NCBI RefSeq assembly: GCF_014652535.1
Contig: NZ_BMYZ01000005.1
Span: forward strand, 62,001-126,000
Origin: Cellvibrio zantedeschiae
GTDB taxonomy: Bacteria; Pseudomonadota; Gammaproteobacteria; Pseudomonadales; Cellvibrionaceae
Reading direction: 5' to 3'
DNA: 64,000 nt
Part shown: in pieces, positions 1 to 8,360 of the stretch
Layout of the letters: each line of letters starts with the position of its first letter
Position numbering within the stretch: the first letter of the stretch is position 1
The notes under the pieces: generated by a model
Databases searched by the model: none
What the model was told of the DNA's origin: nothing
The model's input: the letters and a program-made list of their open reading frames with translations, nothing else
Program-made: the position numbers and the translations under genes

Positions 1-7
1 TATAAAA

Positions 8-970
8 ATGCTTCCGACTTTAAACGAAATTGAACAAGCCGCTGAAATTGTTTACTCGGCAATGCCACCCACACCGCAATATTGCTGGCCATTGCTGAGC
101 GAAAAACTTGGCGCAGAGGTTTGGGTAAAACACGAAAACCATACGCCTACTGGTGCATTTAAAATTCGCGGCGGCTTGGTGTATTTTGCTGCCTTAAGCG
201 CAGAGCAAAAAAATATAACCGGTGTTATTTCCGCCACACGTGGCAATCATGGTCAATCTGTTGGCCTTGCTGCAAAGCGCTATGGCATTCCGGCCACAAT
301 TGTTGTTCCCCACGGCAACAGCAAAGAAAAAAATGCTGCCATGCGGGCGCTCGGCGTCAATCTTATTGAATTCGGTAACGACTTTCAGGAATCAAAAGAA
401 TATGCCGAAAAACTGGCGCAAGAAAATTCCTTGCATATGGTGCAGTCCTTTCATCGTCTTTTAGTGGCGGGGGTTGCGACTTATTGTTTGGAGTTATTCC
501 GCGCCGTTGCAAATATTGATATTGTTTATGTTCCTATCGGCCTTGGATCAGGCGTTGCTGCTATGCTGGCAGCTCGCAATGCGCTCGGGTTAAAAACAGA
601 AGTTGTAGGTGTAGTTTCCGCACATGCACGCGCCTACGCTGAATCTTTTATCCAAAAGCAATTTGTAGAATCACCTGTAACTACGCGCATTGCCGATGGT
701 ATGGCCTGTCGCACACCCAACCCGGACGCGCTGGATATTATTTGCAATCAAGTTGACCGCATTGTCGAAGTGACCGATGCTGAAATTGCTACAGCCATCC
801 AAACCATTTTCGAATGCACACACAATATTAGCGAAGGTGCGGGCGCCGCAGCTATGGCAGCTGCATTACAGGAAAAGCAGCGCAATCTTGGCCGTAAGAT
901 TGCTGTGGTGCTTACCGGTGGAAATATTGATCGCGACCTTTTTATAGATGCACTTAACAATAAAACCTAA
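8..970 (+). CDS. PLP-dependent threonine/serine dehydratase-like enzyme
   Basis: A 320-residue fold-type II pyridoxal-phosphate enzyme, probably a threonine/serine dehydratase that deaminates hydroxy-amino acids to 2-oxo acids in the cytoplasm. The N-terminal part has the PLP-lysine motif TGAFKIRGG (about residues 48-56), followed by the substrate loop SATRGNHGQS (about 75-84). The glycine-rich phosphate-binding loop is seen as GLGSGVAAM (about 178-186). It ends without the C-terminal ACT-like regulatory domain of biosynthetic IlvA, so it resembles the short catabolic or EutB-type dehydratases. Only 7 bases precede the ATG, so the ribosome site and upstream partner cannot be judged. The fold is clear; the exact substrate is not. 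Confidence 0.85.
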   Translation: MLPTLNEIEQAAEIVYSAMPPTPQYCWPLLSEKLGAEVWVKHENHTPTGAFKIRGGLVYFAALSAEQKNITGVISATRGNHGQSVGLAAKRYGIPATIVVPHGNSKEKNAAMRALGVNLIEFGNDFQESKEYAEKLAQENSLHMVQSFHRLLVAGVATYCLELFRAVANIDIVYVPIGLGSGVAAMLAARNALGLKTEVVGVVSAHARAYAESFIQKQFVESPVTTRIADGMACRTPNPDALDIICNQVDRIVEVTDAEIATAIQTIFECTHNISEGAGAAAMAAALQEKQRNLGRKIAVVLTGGNIDRDLFIDALNNKT

Positions 971-1007
971 AGTTTAACTCGCAACAACAAAAAAAGAGGG
1001 GGAAACG

Positions 1008-1427
1008 ATGAAAGACCTGACATCAAAAATAATTGCACTTTTACTATCTATCGCGTTTAGCTTCGCTCATGCCGAAGTTTACTCCTGGGTAGATAAAGAG
1101 GGTAAAAAACATTTCGGACAGGAGGTCCCTAAAGAATACGCCAACCAAAGCAAAGTGCTTGACGTGAAAGAAGTAAACAGTATGGATGCGACTAAGGTCA
1201 CTCCCGCCGCCCCACAAAGAAAAACTTATACACAGCAACCCGCAAACCCATTACCCACGCAACAAGATGATTACACCCCAAACTTGACTAAGTGCGAACA
1301 GCAAAAACTGGCGTATGAAAACAGCGTGAAATGTTATGCACGTTGTAGAAATTCAGATGCCCGCGCAGCCGGTGTCAATAATGTTGCAGCCTGCAATTGT
1401 GTAGATGCAAAAAAGCCCAACTGTTAG
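1008..1427 (+). CDS. DUF4124 domain-containing secreted protein
   Basis: A 139-residue exported protein. The first 22 residues form a signal peptide ending in AHA. The next stretch, EVYSWVDKEGKKHFGQEVP, is the DUF4124 signature (a Y-x-W-x-D-x-x-G-x-x-x-F/Y pattern). After a Pro/Thr/Gln-rich spacer, the last 45 residues hold six cysteines and probably form a disulfide-stabilised cap. A strong ribosome site (GAGGGGG) lies just upstream of the ATG, 37 bases after the dehydratase. The 3' end of the gene overlaps a hairpin that works as a terminator for the opposite strand. DUF4124 proteins are envelope proteins of unknown function in gammaproteobacteria, so none is claimed. Confidence 0.85.
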   Translation: MKDLTSKIIALLLSIAFSFAHAEVYSWVDKEGKKHFGQEVPKEYANQSKVLDVKEVNSMDATKVTPAAPQRKTYTQQPANPLPTQQDDYTPNLTKCEQQKLAYENSVKCYARCRNSDARAAGVNNVAACNCVDAKKPNC

Positions 1428-1434
1428 TTGGGCT
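1408..1434 (-). terminator. Intrinsic terminator of the kinase-response regulator-CheX operon
   Basis: An 8-bp perfect stem (AGCCCAAC/GTTGGGCT, 5-nt loop) lies at 1414-1434. Read on the minus strand it is followed by six T, so it terminates transcription coming from cheX. It sits inside the last codons and stop of the plus-strand DUF4124 gene. Confidence 0.8.
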
Positions 1435-1483
1435 AAAACTGCAAGACAATTTAAGCGAATAAAACTAATTTCAGCGCGAAAAA

Positions 1484-1933
1484 CTATTCCTCCAAGCAGA
1501 TAACAACGGCCGCATGATAAGCCTTCCAATACACGGGTATCACGTAAGAGCGTAAATTTTTGGGTAAATGGATTTGATCTGGCGCGCCTTCAATCATGGC
1601 GGGTACTGAAATCATAAATTCGTGACCAAAAGTGCTGCGTGCATTTCCTGAAATCGTATTAGCAACTTCTCCCACTAAATCAAATAGGTATTCGTTAGTC
1701 GTTTCGGTTTCGCCAATACTGAGTAGTAAATGTTTCAACAAAATACGTGGCGCAGTGAAATAAACACAGCCGCGATAGGGACCGGAAATTCCAATGATGC
1801 CTGTTACATCATAAGCCGCAGGGTTATCATTCTCCACAAGATAGGGTGTGCCTACTTTTACGTTTTTGTCGTTAGTGTGCTCAAAAAACCGCACTACACC
1901 GTCAATAAATACTTGCAAGGTTTGTTCTGACAT
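1484..1933 (-). CDS. CheX-like response-regulator phosphatase
   Basis: A 149-residue cytoplasmic protein of the CheC/CheX/FliY phosphatase class. The active-site helix carries GEVANTISGNAR, which has the E-x-x-N signature (E89, N92) used to dephosphorylate CheY-type response regulators. A single such motif fits CheX rather than CheC, which has two. It directly follows the single-domain response regulator (RR stop at 1934, CheX start at 1933), so the two are translationally coupled and probably act on each other. No flagellar or chemotaxis genes are nearby, so the pathway served is unknown. The family assignment is firm; the substrate is inferred from context. Confidence 0.85.
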   Translation of the reverse strand: MSEQTLQVFIDGVVRFFEHTNDKNVKVGTPYLVENDNPAAYDVTGIIGISGPYRGCVYFTAPRILLKHLLLSIGETETTNEYLFDLVGEVANTISGNARSTFGHEFMISVPAMIEGAPDQIHLPKNLRSYVIPVYWKAYHAAVVICLEE

Positions 1934-2296
1934 TTAATCCTCGGTCAACTCTGTAAGTGCTTCTAACAATTGCTCTTCGCTAAAAGGTTTACACAAAAAC
2001 CCGCGCGCCCCTTTTTTCAAAGCTTCAATTCCTGTTGCTTTATCTGATAATGCAGAAATCACTAAAATGCTAATGTTCGGGTCTATGGCAACCAATTGTT
2101 GAATACAGGCAATACCATCCATTTCGGGCATGGTTAAATCCATAGTGACCACTCGCGGCCTTAGTTTTTGAAAAAGCTCCAGAGCCTCCACACCATTTGC
2201 AGCAGAACCCACAACATTAAATTTGTCAGAATCATTACAACGTTCTATTTTGCGACGAATAATATTTGAATCATCGACAATCATAAGTGATAGCAT
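1934..2296 (-). CDS. Single-domain (CheY-like) response regulator
   Basis: A 120-residue stand-alone receiver domain. The acidic pair D8-D9 and the phospho-acceptor D53 (in TMDLTMPEMDG) are present, as are the switch Ser/Thr in VISALS and the conserved Lys in CKPF. There is no DNA-binding or enzymatic output domain, so it must signal by protein contact or act as a phosphate shuttle. It lies 24 bases after the CheA-like kinase gene and abuts cheX, giving a kinase-receiver-phosphatase operon. It is related to the CheY-like regulators used in chemotaxis and in CheX-linked systems. Confidence 0.93.
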   Translation of the reverse strand: MLSLMIVDDSNIIRRKIERCNDSDKFNVVGSAANGVEALELFQKLRPRVVTMDLTMPEMDGIACIQQLVAIDPNISILVISALSDKATGIEALKKGARGFLCKPFSEEQLLEALTELTED

Positions 2297-2320
2297 TCAG
2301 GGCTCCCCATTAACATTAAA

Positions 2321-4480
2321 TTAAGCAGCGAGTCCTTCACGCGCAGGAATAATCGGCAAGGTAATAACAAAACGACAATGGCGACCGCGGCGACTTGAAA
2401 CTGTGATTTTTCCGCGATGTTCCAATACATGATTCATCACTGCTTCCATACCAACACCTCGTCCGGCGTCTTTGGAGATTTCTTTTGCGGTTGAAAAGCC
2501 TTCGTGGAAAATCAGTGCGAGTAAATGTTTGTTGCCCCAGGATTCAATTTCATCTTCATCCCAGCGCCCGGATTCAATTGCTTTCTCGCGAATAGCGTTG
2601 TAGTCCAAACCATTGCCGTCATCCATCACCGTAATTTCCATTTCCTCGTCGGAGATTTTTGCCATGCGTAAATCAATTCGGCCTTCAAGAGGTTTTTCAG
2701 TGAGCTCACGATCTTCTGGCGATTCAATCCCATGGGTGACCGCATTACGCAAAAGCTGTACACAGATTTCTTTCACTTGCTGCGCATATTCGGAATCCAG
2801 CGCTATGTCGTTCAGACCGCTGGAAACAAATCGCACAAGTTTGCCATTGCGTTGAGCAATATTTTGTACAAAGTCTCCTAAGTGACTCCAGCCATCTTGC
2901 TGACGATTACCAAGAATTTTTTTCTCAGATGCAGATGCGGAAGCTTTGCTGGTGTAGTGACCAAAGAGCGCTAACTTTTCCGTTAATTGTTGTACTTGCT
3001 GGGTGTAGCTAATGAGATTTTCCAACTGTACCGTCAAAGGCAAATAATCATTTCCGGTAATGTCGTGCTTATTACGTATGTCCTGCAAGGTGTCTTCAAT
3101 AGCGTGTGCCTGGTTTTCAAAATATTCCAATTTCAAGGAAGCGGCTTCACCTTTGAAGTTATGAATTTCCCTAAAAATATTAATAGCCTTTTCTTTTACT
3201 AACTGCGTGGTTTTCGCAGGTTGGCGCAGAATATTATTTATCTTGTTGTAACAGTTGTAGCTGTTAGTGATGAATTCTTGCAGTAACGATGGATGGGTAT
3301 GCAACAAACTCGTTAATAATTCAATTTGCGATTCGCTATGTTTACGGCTCTCTACCAAGGCTTTTTCCAAACGGACTTTTTCTGTGACATCTTGCACGGT
3401 TACAAGCACATGAGAAATAACGCCATCTTGCTGCGCACGCGCAAAACTGAATTGCAAATGTTTGGTTAAGAAGCCCCCGCTAGCTTGCGCTATATTAACT
3501 TCGATTAAATTCAGCGGATTTAAATCACCAATCAATTTTTCCTTAATTTTCTTATCAAATAAAAGTTCAATAAATCCCCGGCTCGTCTCGGCATCTTTTT
3601 CACTGATCATATTCTCCAATAAAGATTGAAAATTCTGCCCTGCAATTTCGCTTACACCCAATATTTCTACAAGATGTTTGGAGTGCTGGTTTCCTATGAT
3701 CATATTTTCATCCACCAGAAATAAACCCTCGTTAACGGTTTGTAAAATTTCTGTGGTCTCTTGACGTGCCTGTTCCAGCACCAAATCGCTATCGCGCAGC
3801 TGACGTAAAAAGTGCAGCATAATAAACAGAAAGTTGAGAATAGCCAGACTGATGCCTACGGTTTGAATGACACGCAAGCGGGATGCTTTGGACGAGGCAA
3901 CATTCTCTAGATTGATCGTTAAATCATTCATATAGCCAAGCAAAACAATATTTTTTGCTTTAGCTTGGGCGAGTGCGTTAGCCAAACTTTCGGTATAGTC
4001 ACGTTTTTCATCGATATCAGATAGCAAACTATCTACACCTAATTTGTAGGGCAGCCATACATCCGCCGCCGCTTTCAAGGTGGCTTGACCAGCTTGGGAA
4101 TTTACTTGCGGCAATACAATTAATTCTTTGTTGGCGTTATGCGTTTCACCGCCCTGGGTAAAGGCGACCAAAGTTTCATCAAAAAGATTTTTACTGGTTT
4201 TTAACTCTGATGCAGCAGCATTAAACTCTTTTGATTCGCTTGATTCGCTGCTCAATGCATACAGTGATTTTGCCATGCGCTGGCTCAACATACGTTGGCG
4301 GCCCGCCAGGTTGATACCAATAGCATCTTCAGAGATTTCAAAGGAAACGTAGAAGTTGAGGATCATTACCGAGGCGTCGAGCAAAATAAACAGTGCTACC
4401 GAAATTAAAATTCCGCGATACTTTTTACCAAAGCTTTCGCCATAATTAAAATTTAATTTCCCTGGAATAAGCTTGCCCAT
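2321..4480 (-). CDS. Membrane CheA-like histidine kinase with PilJ-type sensor, PAS and Hpt domains
   Basis: A 719-residue membrane sensor kinase. TM1 is about residues 22-45. The periplasmic region starts with GINLAGRQRMLSQRMAKS (55-72), the signature of the PilJ/NarX-type methyl-accepting N-terminal domain. TM2 is about 203-225. A PAS-like domain follows (about 240-365). H440 in REIHNFKGEA sits in an Hpt-type helix. The C-terminal ATPase has a CheA-type N box (LLRNAVTHGIESPEDRE, N579) and glycine boxes DDGNGL and GRGVGMEAV. There is no classical DHp dimerisation helix and no CheW-like P5 domain, so phosphorylation should run CheA-style from the Hpt histidine. It heads the operon with the receiver and CheX. 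The ligand is unknown. Confidence 0.85.
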   Translation of the reverse strand: MGKLIPGKLNFNYGESFGKKYRGILISVALFILLDASVMILNFYVSFEISEDAIGINLAGRQRMLSQRMAKSLYALSSESSESKEFNAAASELKTSKNLFDETLVAFTQGGETHNANKELIVLPQVNSQAGQATLKAAADVWLPYKLGVDSLLSDIDEKRDYTESLANALAQAKAKNIVLLGYMNDLTINLENVASSKASRLRVIQTVGISLAILNFLFIMLHFLRQLRDSDLVLEQARQETTEILQTVNEGLFLVDENMIIGNQHSKHLVEILGVSEIAGQNFQSLLENMISEKDAETSRGFIELLFDKKIKEKLIGDLNPLNLIEVNIAQASGGFLTKHLQFSFARAQQDGVISHVLVTVQDVTEKVRLEKALVESRKHSESQIELLTSLLHTHPSLLQEFITNSYNCYNKINNILRQPAKTTQLVKEKAINIFREIHNFKGEAASLKLEYFENQAHAIEDTLQDIRNKHDITGNDYLPLTVQLENLISYTQQVQQLTEKLALFGHYTSKASASASEKKILGNRQQDGWSHLGDFVQNIAQRNGKLVRFVSSGLNDIALDSEYAQQVKEICVQLLRNAVTHGIESPEDRELTEKPLEGRIDLRMAKISDEEMEITVMDDGNGLDYNAIREKAIESGRWDEDEIESWGNKHLLALIFHEGFSTAKEISKDAGRGVGMEAVMNHVLEHRGKITVSSRRGRHCRFVITLPIIPAREGLAA

Positions 4481-4655
4481 AGTTCACCCGTGCGAATAAC
4501 ACTTTGTGTTGGTCAGTTTGGTTTCAAAAAATTTCGTGCAGGGAGGACATAGCGAAACTCATGCCAAGCATTAAAAATCAGGGCTTGAGAATAAAAATGA
4601 AATAAAATGGGGCAGGATTTTGCTAAAAGTTTGCGGGAACTACAGATAAGCCTAT

Positions 4656-4695
4656 AAATTTCTGCACCAATTTATTTGTTTTGGTGCAGAAATTT
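4656..4695 (-). terminator. Perfect 15-bp hairpin downstream of the ABC exporter
   Basis: A perfect 15-bp inverted repeat (AAATTTCTGCACCAA and its complement, 10-nt loop) lies between the ABC exporter stop (4739) and the kinase start (4480). It probably ends the exporter transcript. No long T tract follows on the minus strand, so factor-independent termination is not certain. Confidence 0.5.
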
Positions 4696-4738
4696 TTGCG
4701 TTATGCGCCTTTATGGCACTGAGATTTGTGCGTTGTGT

Positions 4739-6544
4739 TTACTCTTCTTGCAACTGCATGGCCCACATTTGTGCATAACGGCCTTGCTGGCCCAGCAACT
4801 CCAAATGCGTTCCCTGTTCTGCAACAGTACCGTTGTCGAGCACAATAATTTTATCCGCATCAACAACAGTAGATAACCTGTGAGCGATCACCAAAGTCGT
4901 TCTTCCTGCTGCCACTTCGCGCATGGCATCAACAATTGCCGCTTCTGAATGTGAGTCCAATGCTGAGGTTGCTTCGTCAAAAATCAAAATAGGAGAATTT
5001 TTTAAGAGCACGCGCGCAATAGCGATTCGCTGCTTTTCTCCGCCAGAAACTTTAAGGCCCCGCTCACCTACCAGGGTTTTATCGCCCTCAGGCAAACTGG
5101 CAATAAAGTTTTCCAAATGCGCCATTCTTATTGCACGATTAATATCTTCATCACTCGCCTGCGGATTGCCGTATGCAATATTTTCGCGAATGCTGGTGTT
5201 AAAAAGCACCGTATCCTGCGGCACAATTGCAATAGCTTTGCGCAGCGATTCCTGTGTAACCTGCTGAATATTTTGACCATCAATTTCAATGGCACCGCTG
5301 TTGATGTCGTAGAACCTGTAGAGCAAGCGCGCAACAGTGCTTTTGCCTGCGCCTGATGAACCAACTATAGCCACTTTCGTTCCCGCCCTAATAACGAGAT
5401 CCAAATTTTGCAGGATGGGACGGTCGCTGTTGTAAGCAAAATTAACTTGCTTCCAATCTATATCGCCTTTAGTGACTTTTAACGCTGGGGCATTTTCCAA
5501 GTCGACAATCTTTGCATCCCGCTTTAGCAATGCCAGCATATTTTCAATATCGGTGAGAGAGCGACGTATTTCGCGATAAACAAATCCCAGAAAATTGAGC
5601 GGAATAAATAACTGAATCATGTAGGCATTAATCATTGCTAAATCGCCAATAGTCATTTCTTTTGCGATTACGCTATTGGCAGCCATGATCATCATAACTG
5701 TCATAGCCGCAGCAATAATAAACGCCTGCCCTGAGTTAAGGGTTAGCAATGACATACGATTTTTGAGTTTGGCGGTTTCCCATTTTTCTAAAAATTGGTC
5801 GTAAGTATCGGTTTCGTATTTTTCGTTGTTAAAATATTTTACGGTTTCATAATTTAATAAACTGTCAATTGCACGAGTGTTTGTGGATGAATCAGCCTGA
5901 TTAGCTTCGCGCACATAACGGTTGCGCCATTCGGTGGTGATGATAGTGAAGGCAATATAAATTAATACTGCAACTACAGTGATAATTGCGTACCAATAAG
6001 AAAAGGCGACGGCGAAAATAATAGCGACTGAAAATATTTCTACTAATGTAGGCACTATATTGAACATTAAAAAACGCATCAGGAAACTAATGCCATTAGT
6101 CCCGCGTTCAATATCACGACTAATGCCGCCCGTTGCGCGATCCAGATGAAAAGCCAACTCCAGCGAATGCAAATGCTTGAACACCCGCAGACCTACTTTG
6201 CGCATGGCGCGTTCGGTGACGCGACCGAAAAGCGCATCGCGAATCTCGCCTAAAAATACACTACCAAAACGCAAAATTCCGTAAAAAATCAAAAAGAATA
6301 AAGGAAGATAAAGCTCAGGATGCAAACTGGGATCTACGCCATCAATGACATGCTTTAACGCCCAAGGCATTAATAATGTTGTCAGCTTAGCACCTACGAG
6401 CGCTAGCATCGCAAGCACTACTCGCCCTTTGAAATCCCAAAGATAAGGCCATAAATAACGAAAAGTTTCGCCAATATTTACACTGACATCTGCGCCATTT
6501 TTTTTGGCTACAGGTTCCGGGCGACTCATTCCACGCATACGCAA
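4739..6544 (-). CDS. Atm1-type ABC exporter (fused permease and ATPase)
   Basis: A 601-residue half-transporter with the membrane domain fused to the ATPase. Membrane segments occupy about residues 40-330. The segment ATGGISRDIERGTNGISFL (137-155) is the signature of the ABCB7/Atm1/HMT1 subfamily, which exports glutathione-linked sulfur or metal conjugates across the inner membrane. The ATPase has Walker A GSSGAGKST (395-403), the Q loop in VPQDT, the ABC signature VSGGEKQR (499-506) and Walker B ILIFDEATSALD. It should work as a homodimer. The ATG at 6544 has an AAGG ribosome site 7 bases away; a second ATG 15 bases downstream is also possible. It is separated from the kinase operon by a hairpin, so it is probably its own unit. 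Confidence 0.9.
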   Translation of the reverse strand: MRMRGMSRPEPVAKKNGADVSVNIGETFRYLWPYLWDFKGRVVLAMLALVGAKLTTLLMPWALKHVIDGVDPSLHPELYLPLFFLIFYGILRFGSVFLGEIRDALFGRVTERAMRKVGLRVFKHLHSLELAFHLDRATGGISRDIERGTNGISFLMRFLMFNIVPTLVEIFSVAIIFAVAFSYWYAIITVVAVLIYIAFTIITTEWRNRYVREANQADSSTNTRAIDSLLNYETVKYFNNEKYETDTYDQFLEKWETAKLKNRMSLLTLNSGQAFIIAAAMTVMMIMAANSVIAKEMTIGDLAMINAYMIQLFIPLNFLGFVYREIRRSLTDIENMLALLKRDAKIVDLENAPALKVTKGDIDWKQVNFAYNSDRPILQNLDLVIRAGTKVAIVGSSGAGKSTVARLLYRFYDINSGAIEIDGQNIQQVTQESLRKAIAIVPQDTVLFNTSIRENIAYGNPQASDEDINRAIRMAHLENFIASLPEGDKTLVGERGLKVSGGEKQRIAIARVLLKNSPILIFDEATSALDSHSEAAIVDAMREVAAGRTTLVIAHRLSTVVDADKIIVLDNGTVAEQGTHLELLGQQGRYAQMWAMQLQEE

Positions 6545-6759
6545 ACCTTTTTACATGCAATTGTTTCGCAGCACTATAACGACTTTGAAGACAATTGGGT
6601 TTATTTATACGTGGGTCACTAAGAAATTATCTGGCGGCTGGAACTGGAATAGATGGATAAACCCGATAGGTTGTTTAACCGGATTTAAAAATATTGAAGA
6701 GGAAGTAACACGTATGTCTTATTAGTTTACCAATACGCATTTAACTCCCTCTTTCGCCA

Positions 6760-6879
6760 TCAATGGGCGCCGTGTGTATCACTAGTTTTATCAAAATAGG
6801 CGAGCACGACTGCCGCTACAAATAATAAAACCAAACTACCACCTAAAGACGCCGCTGCTACTACACCTGATACAAACAT
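6760..6879 (-). CDS. Small single-span membrane protein (39 aa)
   Basis: A short open frame: MFVSGVVAAASLGGSLVLLF, then a second hydrophobic stretch and the polar tail DKTSDTHGAH. It has a GAGG ribosome site about 8 bases before the ATG. The length, one membrane span (about residues 5-28) and a charged His-containing C-terminus match the 48-residue protein encoded just upstream (7046-7192). Both start M-hydrophobic-V-S-G and have the same layout, which suggests paralogues from a tandem duplication. I do not recognise the family. Small subunits of respiratory or transport complexes look like this, but no partner gene is nearby. Confidence 0.6.
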   Translation of the reverse strand: MFVSGVVAAASLGGSLVLLFVAAVVLAYFDKTSDTHGAH

Positions 6880-7045
6880 GATTCGATCCTCTATTAAGGC
6901 CACACAAGCTGTGGTCAGTTATAGAGTGAACCTTTGGTTGCAGGTGCTTGTTGATATAGATCAAACCAAATTTTTGATTACTTGATGTAAAACAAATTCC
7001 TGACAGCAACAATGTCTCGTCATCATTCAAGAGCATTAGATGCAA

Positions 7046-7192
7046 TTAATGAGCAGAGCTTTCCGCAGGCTTCCAATGGCGACGATGTGAATCCTCACGT
7101 TTATCCCAAATCGCTAACGCAGCGGAAACCACAATCAATGCGGTCATAGCGCTGCCCAAGACCATAATTACAACAGTTCCGGAAACTAACAT
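7046..7192 (-). CDS. Small single-span membrane protein (48 aa)
   Basis: A 48-residue protein beginning MLVSGTVVIMVLGSAMTALI, with one long hydrophobic helix (about residues 4-28) followed by WDKREDSHRRHW and a polar tail ending SSAH. A strong ribosome site (GGAGGG, 7 bases before the ATG at 7192) fixes the start. A longer upstream start at 7258 adds residues with no membrane or ribosome-site logic. It resembles the 39-residue protein at 6760-6879 in its start, span and His-bearing tail. The two probably form a bicistronic unit; 166 bases separate them. Function unknown. Confidence 0.65.
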   Translation of the reverse strand: MLVSGTVVIMVLGSAMTALIVVSAALAIWDKREDSHRRHWKPAESSAH

Positions 7193-7353
7193 GATTAAAC
7201 CCTCCGTTACTCGACAGATATTAAATAGAACTTGGTTGCTATGAATGGTTTCAATCATGATTTGCTAAGCAGCTGAGGGCTTATAGCTGAACGGTAAAAA
7301 GAATAATCAGATGACGAAGCTTGCCAAACCTGCCATTACGCCCCGCCACCCGC

Positions 7354-7359
7354 TATAAT
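7354..7359 (+). promoter_or_regulatory. Likely -10 box of the glyQS promoter
   Basis: A consensus TATAAT lies 50 bases upstream of the glyQ ATG. No good -35 match is seen at 17 bases. The rest of the glyQ upstream gap (7193-7353) shows nothing else I can name. Confidence 0.4.
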
Positions 7360-7409
7360 CGCCGCATTTTTCTGTCTTCTCATTTATCTTCATAAGATTA
7401 AGGTCTTCC

Positions 7410-8360
7410 ATGTCTGACAAACGCTATGACGTAAGCACCTTCCAGGGCCTGATCCTCGCCCTGCAAGACTATTGGGCGCGCCAGGGTTGCGTGATCCTGC
7501 AACCACTCGACCTCGAAGTCGGCGCCGGCACCTTCCACCCGGCCACCTTCCTGCGCGCCATTGGCCCGGAAACCTGGAACACCGCCTACGTCCAGCCCTG
7601 CCGCCGCCCCAAAGACGGTCGCTACGGCGAAAATCCTAATCGACTACAGCATTACTATCAGTTCCAGGTAGCCCTCAAACCCTCTCCCGATAACATCCAG
7701 GATCTGTACCTGGGCTCGCTGCGCGAAATGGGTATAGATACCAACGTGCACGACATCCGCTTCGTGGAAGACAACTGGGAATCGCCTACCCTCGGCGCCT
7801 GGGGCCTGGGTTGGGAAGTCTGGTTGAACGGTATGGAAGTCACCCAGTTCACCTACTTCCAGCAAGTGGGCGGTTTGGAATGCTTCCCGGTCACCGGTGA
7901 AATCACCTACGGCATCGAACGTATCGCCATGTACTTGCAGGGTGTGGATTCGATTTTTGATCTGGTCTGGACCGTTAGCCCCAACGGCGACAAAGTCACC
8001 TACGGCGATGTATTCCATCAAAACGAAGTGGAGCAGTCCACTTACAACTTCGAAGAAGCTGACACTGAATTCCTATTCAACGCTTTCGACTTCTACGAGA
8101 AAGAATCACAGCGTTTGATGGCAAAAAATTTGCCGCTGCCGGCTTATGAATTGGTGATGAAAGCCTCGCACGCATTTAACTTGTTGGATGCGCGCCACGC
8201 AATCTCTGTAACTGAACGTCAGCGTTTTATTTTGCGTGTACGCACATTGTCGCGCGCTGTTGCCCAAGCTTATTACGATAGCCGCAAAGCCCTCGGCTTC
8301 CCACTTGCACCTGAAGCCTTACGTGCAGAATTGCTTTCTGCAATTGCGGAGGAAAAATAA
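7410..8360 (+). CDS. glyQ: Glycine--tRNA ligase alpha subunit
   Basis: A 316-residue class II aminoacyl-tRNA synthetase subunit that forms the catalytic half of the alpha2-beta2 bacterial glycyl-tRNA synthetase, charging tRNA-Gly. The sequence is diagnostic: [20 protein letters not shown] at the N-terminus, then [19 protein letters not shown] (class II motif 2) and [20 protein letters not shown]. The length equals the family norm. An AAGG ribosome site precedes the ATG. The stop overlaps the glyS start by one base (TAATG), coupling translation of the two subunits. The first ~650 bases are clearly richer in GC than the rest of the gene. Confidence 0.98.
   Translation: MSDKRYDVSTFQGLILALQDYWARQGCVILQPLDLEVGAGTFHPATFLRAIGPETWNTAYVQPCRRPKDGRYGENPNRLQHYYQFQVALKPSPDNIQDLYLGSLREMGIDTNVHDIRFVEDNWESPTLGAWGLGWEVWLNGMEVTQFTYFQQVGGLECFPVTGEITYGIERIAMYLQGVDSIFDLVWTVSPNGDKVTYGDVFHQNEVEQSTYNFEEADTEFLFNAFDFYEKESQRLMAKNLPLPAYELVMKASHAFNLLDARHAISVTERQRFILRVRTLSRAVAQAYYDSRKALGFPLAPEALRAELLSAIAEEK

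Noticed and set aside
6504-6725. A 73-codon plus-strand frame overlapping the ABC exporter start
   Set aside because: No ribosome site, no motif, overlaps the exporter's first codons.
6836-7045. A 69-codon minus-strand frame in the micro-protein region
   Set aside because: Overlaps the better-supported 39-residue gene in another frame and has no ribosome site or hydrophobic segment.
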